From Chlorops oryzae (lineage: Eukaryota > Arthropoda > Insecta > Diptera > Chloropidae), in contig CM035807.1 of NCBI GenBank assembly GCA_020466095.1, forward strand, positions 76,959,367-77,023,366: a stretch of DNA of 64,000 bases. Reading direction: 5' to 3'. The notes below the pieces were generated by a model, which saw only the letters and a list, made by a program, of their open reading frames with translations, did no database searches and had not been told where the DNA came from. A program made the position numbers and the translations under genes. Each line of letters starts with the position of its first letter. Position 1 is the stretch's first letter. Shown piece by piece: positions 59,516-64,000 of the stretch.

Positions 59516-62500
59516 CATGTCCCGCAGAAATTCCGATGAATTCTTTACTGTACCACTTCAAGTCTTCTTCTTCTTCTTGCGATTTCAAGTTTCCCGGCCT
59601 ATCCCGGGAATTTACTGTACCACTTAAAATGAAATCCATATGTTAAACTCCTACGACAAAAAACCGTATTGAAACGCAGGAGCTTTTCGCTTCAAATTCT
59701 GTGTTCGTAATATTCCTTGGACAATTTTCTCCCAAACTTTAAATTTTCACGCAGACTGACGCTTTAATTTTACTAAATCTTTTGGCCAAAATGAAAATTT
59801 TACTGCGAACTTGTTTTATCCCCCTGCATAATTTTTTTTTTCATTTTTTCTTGTTTTTTCCTTCAATGCAACCACGGCGGACAGCCATTGTTTCAAGCTG
59901 AAAATGCTATAAATTCTTTAATCTCATAAAAAACTTATGTTGCTTGGCATGGTTGGCCACATAAAGTGAAAGTTTTTTCTTTTGCATTTTTCTAGACAAA
60001 AATTATTACTTCCGCACACTCACACACACACATGGACACACGCATAGACGAAATTCTTTCGCCTACTATCATTCTGTTTGAGTCTCAAAAGCGCAAGCGC
60101 GCTTCTCTCCACTGAATTCGCACAAACTGAAGTTTTTATGCCAAAAAATTGACGTCAGCTGGGCACAAAATTGCAATGCTCTTCTTTTTTCTTATATTTC
60201 TCAATTTTCTTCTTATTTTTTTTTTTTGGCAAAAGAGACAGTTCTGCTCGTCGTTGCTGTTGCTGTTGTTGCTGCTGCCGCTGCAAGATTATTAGAGTCT
60301 TAACAGTTGAAACTTTGGCCGTGGGCGGTTTTGGGTGATCATGGGACGAAAAGTTTTTGCGGTGCAAATGGAAATACACCCAATCCAAGTAGCCTTAAAA
60401 TGAGCAATACTTTTAAGTTCTGCTGAAAAAGTTATATTCCTTGCATTTATTTGTAGCCTTTCCCAATTGAAATTGATTTGTAGCAGTTGGTTTTTAGTTT
60501 GTGAACTCCTGCTGCAGCTGCAGCTTCAGCGTCGGCTTTCAGCTTCAGCGTCTGCTTTTTTATTGGATTGTCGAGAAACATGTTGCTGCCAAGTTGGGGG
60601 CGAGCTGATTGAGTGCGATTGTCAGATTGCTTTTAATAGGAGGAGTATAAGACCGAAGGAGATTTTTTATGAATGACACAAATCGATATTGCTTTTCATT
60701 ATAAATCTCTTTTTTTACACTTTCAGTTAAATTTTAAAAAAGTTAATGGCACATTTCCTTGCTTCACTGACTGATTGATTGACTACTGCTGCTACTCCTG
60801 CTTGGCTTACTTACTAACTAACTAACCAACCAACCAATCAACTGAATGACTGCAACATCAACTCCCATCGAGTGAAATGAGTAACGTCGAAGAACGTCTT
60901 TCGCTATTTTTCTACAACATTTTTGATTTTGATTTGCTTTTCCTCCTTACTACTCGCGAGACCTCCAAAATGACGAAACCATAACAAAGCATAAGCGGAA
61001 AGAAAATCTTCTAAGAGCATCTAAAAGTGTAGCAGCTGCAAAGCACACAGCACAGTTTGTGAAAGTTAATTTGCTAAGAAATTCTTGAAAAACAAAAGAA
61101 TAGAAAGAAAAAAAATTTTAAATCCTTGCAAAGTAGAAGACGAAAGTTCACTAAAATCCTACTAGACTCGACTCGAATCGACTCGACATTTCATGCGTAG
61201 CCTATAAAGATACATAAGTAGATAAACTTACAATGTCTATGGTTCAATCGCATGCACGCTAGACTGAAGCACTTAATTTAATGAAATATTAAAAATTCCT
61301 GAGCTATCAGAAACATGCACACAACAGACACAAAATGGAACACCGAAAGAATAAAGCAGAAGTAGCGGCGGCGGCAGCAGCATCAGCAATAACAAAAAAT
61401 AAAGCTGGGAAGGAGAGGAATTGCCAAAAACGGGAAATTCTTAAAAGTTCGAACAACATCGGCGGCAACAGTTTCGTTCGTTCTGTGTCCTTCGAACTCG
61501 GTTTCTTCGTATACGTATACGTATTCGTATTTTCATTTTTATTTTCTTATACTTCAACTTTAAGCTTGAATCATGCCATTTTCAATTGCAAGTTAAAAGT
61601 TTCGGCGCTTCAGCTTCTGTGTCTGTTTTTGTGTCTGTGAGAGATCTAGAGATGTAGAATTCTAGAAATGTAGAGTTAAAGAGAGAAAGGACACACGTAT
61701 CCTTGCGTCTGACTTCATGAGAAAGTCGTCTTCTTTTCTTATCTATCGTTTTGCAATACTTAGCCAACAAAGCCGCCAAGAAGTTTTGAACACACACTCA
61801 TATATTAGAGGTTAAGTAGTTGAATTTAGTTTGAATTTTGGAAGGAGTTGGCATCTTGTTGGTGGGAGGGTTTAATGGTGGTTTGTTGTTTTGAAGTAGT
61901 TCGTTCTCTTGGATAAGCAATATGACATGGAGAAAGGGTAAGAAAACGCATTTCAGTTCAATAAAAGAATACGAAAAATATGTATCGGATTTCTTTCTTC
62001 TTTTTTTTTTTTTTTTTAGAAGGAGGAAGGGTTGTGTGAAATCTAACTGGGAATTTAATCGGAAAAATTCTATCGAAAAATTGGAAAATATTTTCCTTCA
62101 AAGTTATGATGCCATTTTTATTGTTGTGGAAAGCTAGAAGAAGGAAAAATGATGCATATTTGGTAACATAAAAAATCTCGGATATGCTCCTTGAAATTGA
62201 AGGGGGGTATTTTATGATGAAATGGAATTCAAGTAGCGAAAGAGGAAAGATATGGGGGAAAAATTTTTCTGAAATGAATTTTGTACATATTTCATTGAAT
62301 TCTGAGCCAGTAAAAATGTTAAAAATAAAATTTCTCCAAACCGTTCCCAGAATATTTCGTGGTAACGAAGAATGTTTGCTGTTCCGATAAAAGGTGCTCT
62401 CGAGTTTTGCCATTGAATTTCAAAAAAAAAGAATAATTTTTTGAATAGCTTTCTGGGGGAAAATTGTAGCGCCAGCTTTCTAAAAGTTTTTACATGCATG

Positions 62501-63170
62501 CATGTTGTTTCCCAAAGTCAGGAATTAAAATCAATAACTCCAAAATGGAAGCGTAATTTAATGGTATATTATCTTTTTGTTAAATTTCTGTTTATTTTTT
62601 ATTGTAGGTATTTTCTTTGTAATTTTGTGAATTTGAAAATTTTCAATTTGATTGCTCTGCTGGGCTTTCAAGAGCCCCTTGGAAGTTTTAAGTTGCAAAG
62701 AGTTGAGCTTTCGTGTTACTTTAAAATTTGTTTTTCCTTTGTTTGATTTATTTTTTTTTTTTTTTAACGATTTTTGTTCCTTTGTTCGTAGATATAAATT
62801 ACCACATTCTCCAAATCGTTACTGGACTTGGGGAATAATCTGAAGAAAACTAAAATAAACTCCTATAGAAATCCTTAGTCCTTTATCCTTGAGCATCGCA
62901 CATATGGAAAATATTTTCACTAACGAAAAACTTTTGCTTTTAATCTGTAAAATCTTTCAGCACTCAAAACATCCACTTGGTCGGATGACTTTCTGCCCCA
63001 TATTATTCCGATATGCTTGTAGGACTATGTGTCGGCGGTTGTTTGTGTAGATGTGTGTGCATCTGTGTGTGTGAGTTTTTGTGGGGGGCGAACGATGTCT
63101 GTTGTTTATGTTGAGTGTGTAATTTTGCTGAACGAAAAAGTTTTCATTGTACAGTCGACGGTTTTTTTTT
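59516..63170 (+). other. Intron, no gene seen
   Basis: A CTG/GCTGTT-type trinucleotide patch at about 60255-60285, (act)/(aac) runs at about 60808-60845 and poly-T runs. No domain-bearing ORF, RNA gene or element ends were identified. Confidence 0.45.
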
Positions 63171-63600
63171 TATACCCAGCGTTAGCAGGGTATATTAGTT
63201 CTGTGCCAATCTTGCAACAGCTAGATTAAGGTTCCATAGATATAAACAAATATATATGTATATACTCTTGATCAGGGTCGAAAGCTGAATCGATTTAGAT
63301 GTGTTGGTCCGTCTGTCCGTTCGCATGCCCGTCTGTGGTCGGATCACTTTCCACACGTCAAAATTCGACACACTGGTGGTATATCGGACTCCGAGTATGA
63401 TCCTGATATGCTTTCCAGACGTACAACGAAATCTCGAGATTTCAGACAATTTTAGAACAAATTTGAAATTTGAAATCCAGGCGATTTCAATTTTGTTCTG
63501 AAATCTCGAGATTTCGTTGAACGTCTGAAAAGCATACAAGTGAAAATGGGCGACATCCGCCCACTGCTCTACCCCCAAAAATAGAGATTTTTTTTTAGCT
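63171..63600. repeat. Dispersed fly repeat with palindromic left end, interrupted by a hairpin element
   Basis: It begins TATACCCagcgttagcaGGGTATA, like 11569, and follows that copy through cttgatcagg and gaatcgattta. It resumes after the hairpin with gggcgacatccgcccac. The right end is not found; the copy is truncated or diverged by about 63600. Confidence 0.55.
63407..63536. mobile_element. Hairpin element inserted in the dispersed repeat
   Basis: The arms tatgctttccagacgtacaa(cgaaatctcgagatttcag) and the reverse complement ending aaagcata match with two or three mismatches over about 40 bp. Each arm contains the palindrome gaaatctcgagatttc, so the element is palindromic at two scales. It is 130 bp and non-coding. 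Confidence 0.6.
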
Positions 63601-64000
63601 TCCGAACGCAAAACAGTGCGTCAAAATTGTCGGGATGCGCTGTGTATTTCAAAGTCGGGCTTGACCGAATTTAGCTTTCTTCTTATTTGGTTTTGGTTTG
63701 TAGTTCTGTTTCATTTTGTTTTGTTTCCTCGTGTATTTCGTTTTTTTTTTTTTTTTTTTTTGTTTTTCATTCGAATCTGCTATCTGAAAACCCGATCGCT
63801 CGTTCGTTCATTCTTTTTTGAAACGGTAGAAGCATTTTCCTTGCTAATTTTGAGTTTCTTAATTTTTGTTTTTTTTTTCTGTTTCTGTTTTTGTTTAAGT
63901 TCTCCTTCTCTTGTTTTTTATTAAAACTTTCTTCGTTGCAATTATCTTCTTGTAAAAAGCAAATCTATGCCTACATTTACTGTAAACATTTCTCATATCG
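63601..64000 (+). other. Intron, no gene seen
   Basis: T-rich homopolymer sequence to the window end. The 102-codon Phe-rich ORF at 63616 is a translation of T-runs. Confidence 0.5.

Overview
The window looks like AT-rich nuclear DNA from a higher (brachyceran) fly. GT-AG introns, a Bruno/CELF gene, a near-intact mariner, an RTE-type LINE fragment and many short inverted-repeat transposons point that way; I cannot name the species. Nearly all of it is intron. One host gene is securely visible, on the + strand and extending beyond both window ends: a CELF-family RNA-binding protein of the Bruno type (arrest/bru1, or its paralogue bru2). Five coding exons are in view (755-837, 7161-7209, 50862-51040, 51569-51860, 51943-52125). 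They are phase-compatible and encode the C-terminal half of RRM1, all of RRM2 and the start of the linker. The rest of RRM1 lies upstream of the window; RRM3 was not found and is presumably downstream. The intron between RRM1 and RRM2 is about 43.6 kb and is a graveyard of mobile elements.

Layout. 1-7.2 kb: RRM1 exons, introns and an inverted-repeat element. 7.2-13.5 kb: dispersed fly repeats with palindromic ends, and an internal core promoter (Inr plus correctly spaced DPE) with a possible first exon at 9.69-9.89 kb. 13.5-21 kb: two Transib-like elements and one mariner with a single frameshift. 24.6-28.4 kb: several MITEs, one with about 100 bp arms and one enclosing a tRNA-like sequence. 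29.5-30.1 kb: a low-complexity ORF block ending at a possible splice donor. 31-37.7 kb: hAT-like, pogo-like and Transib-like elements. 41-48.2 kb: a 3.3-3.6 kb tandem duplication whose copies differ by MITE insertions and homopolymer indels, with about 1.1 kb of apparently corrupted reverse-complement sequence inside the second copy. 49.3-50.3 kb: two hAT-like elements with target-site duplications. 50.9-52.1 kb: the RRM2/linker exons. 55.4-59.5 kb: dispersed repeats, a third well-bounded Transib-like element and an RTE LINE fragment. 59.5-64 kb: mostly featureless intron plus one more dispersed repeat.

The most interesting observation is a family of four elements (13582-14801, 19956-20976, 36483-37051, 56317-58026). 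Each end is exactly the V(D)J heptamer CACAGTG. An A-rich nonamer lies 23 bp in at the left end of all four, and 12 bp in at the right end of three (13 bp in the fourth). Three of the four have perfect GC-rich 5-bp target-site duplications. This is the layout of RAG recombination signals (12/23) and of Transib transposons.
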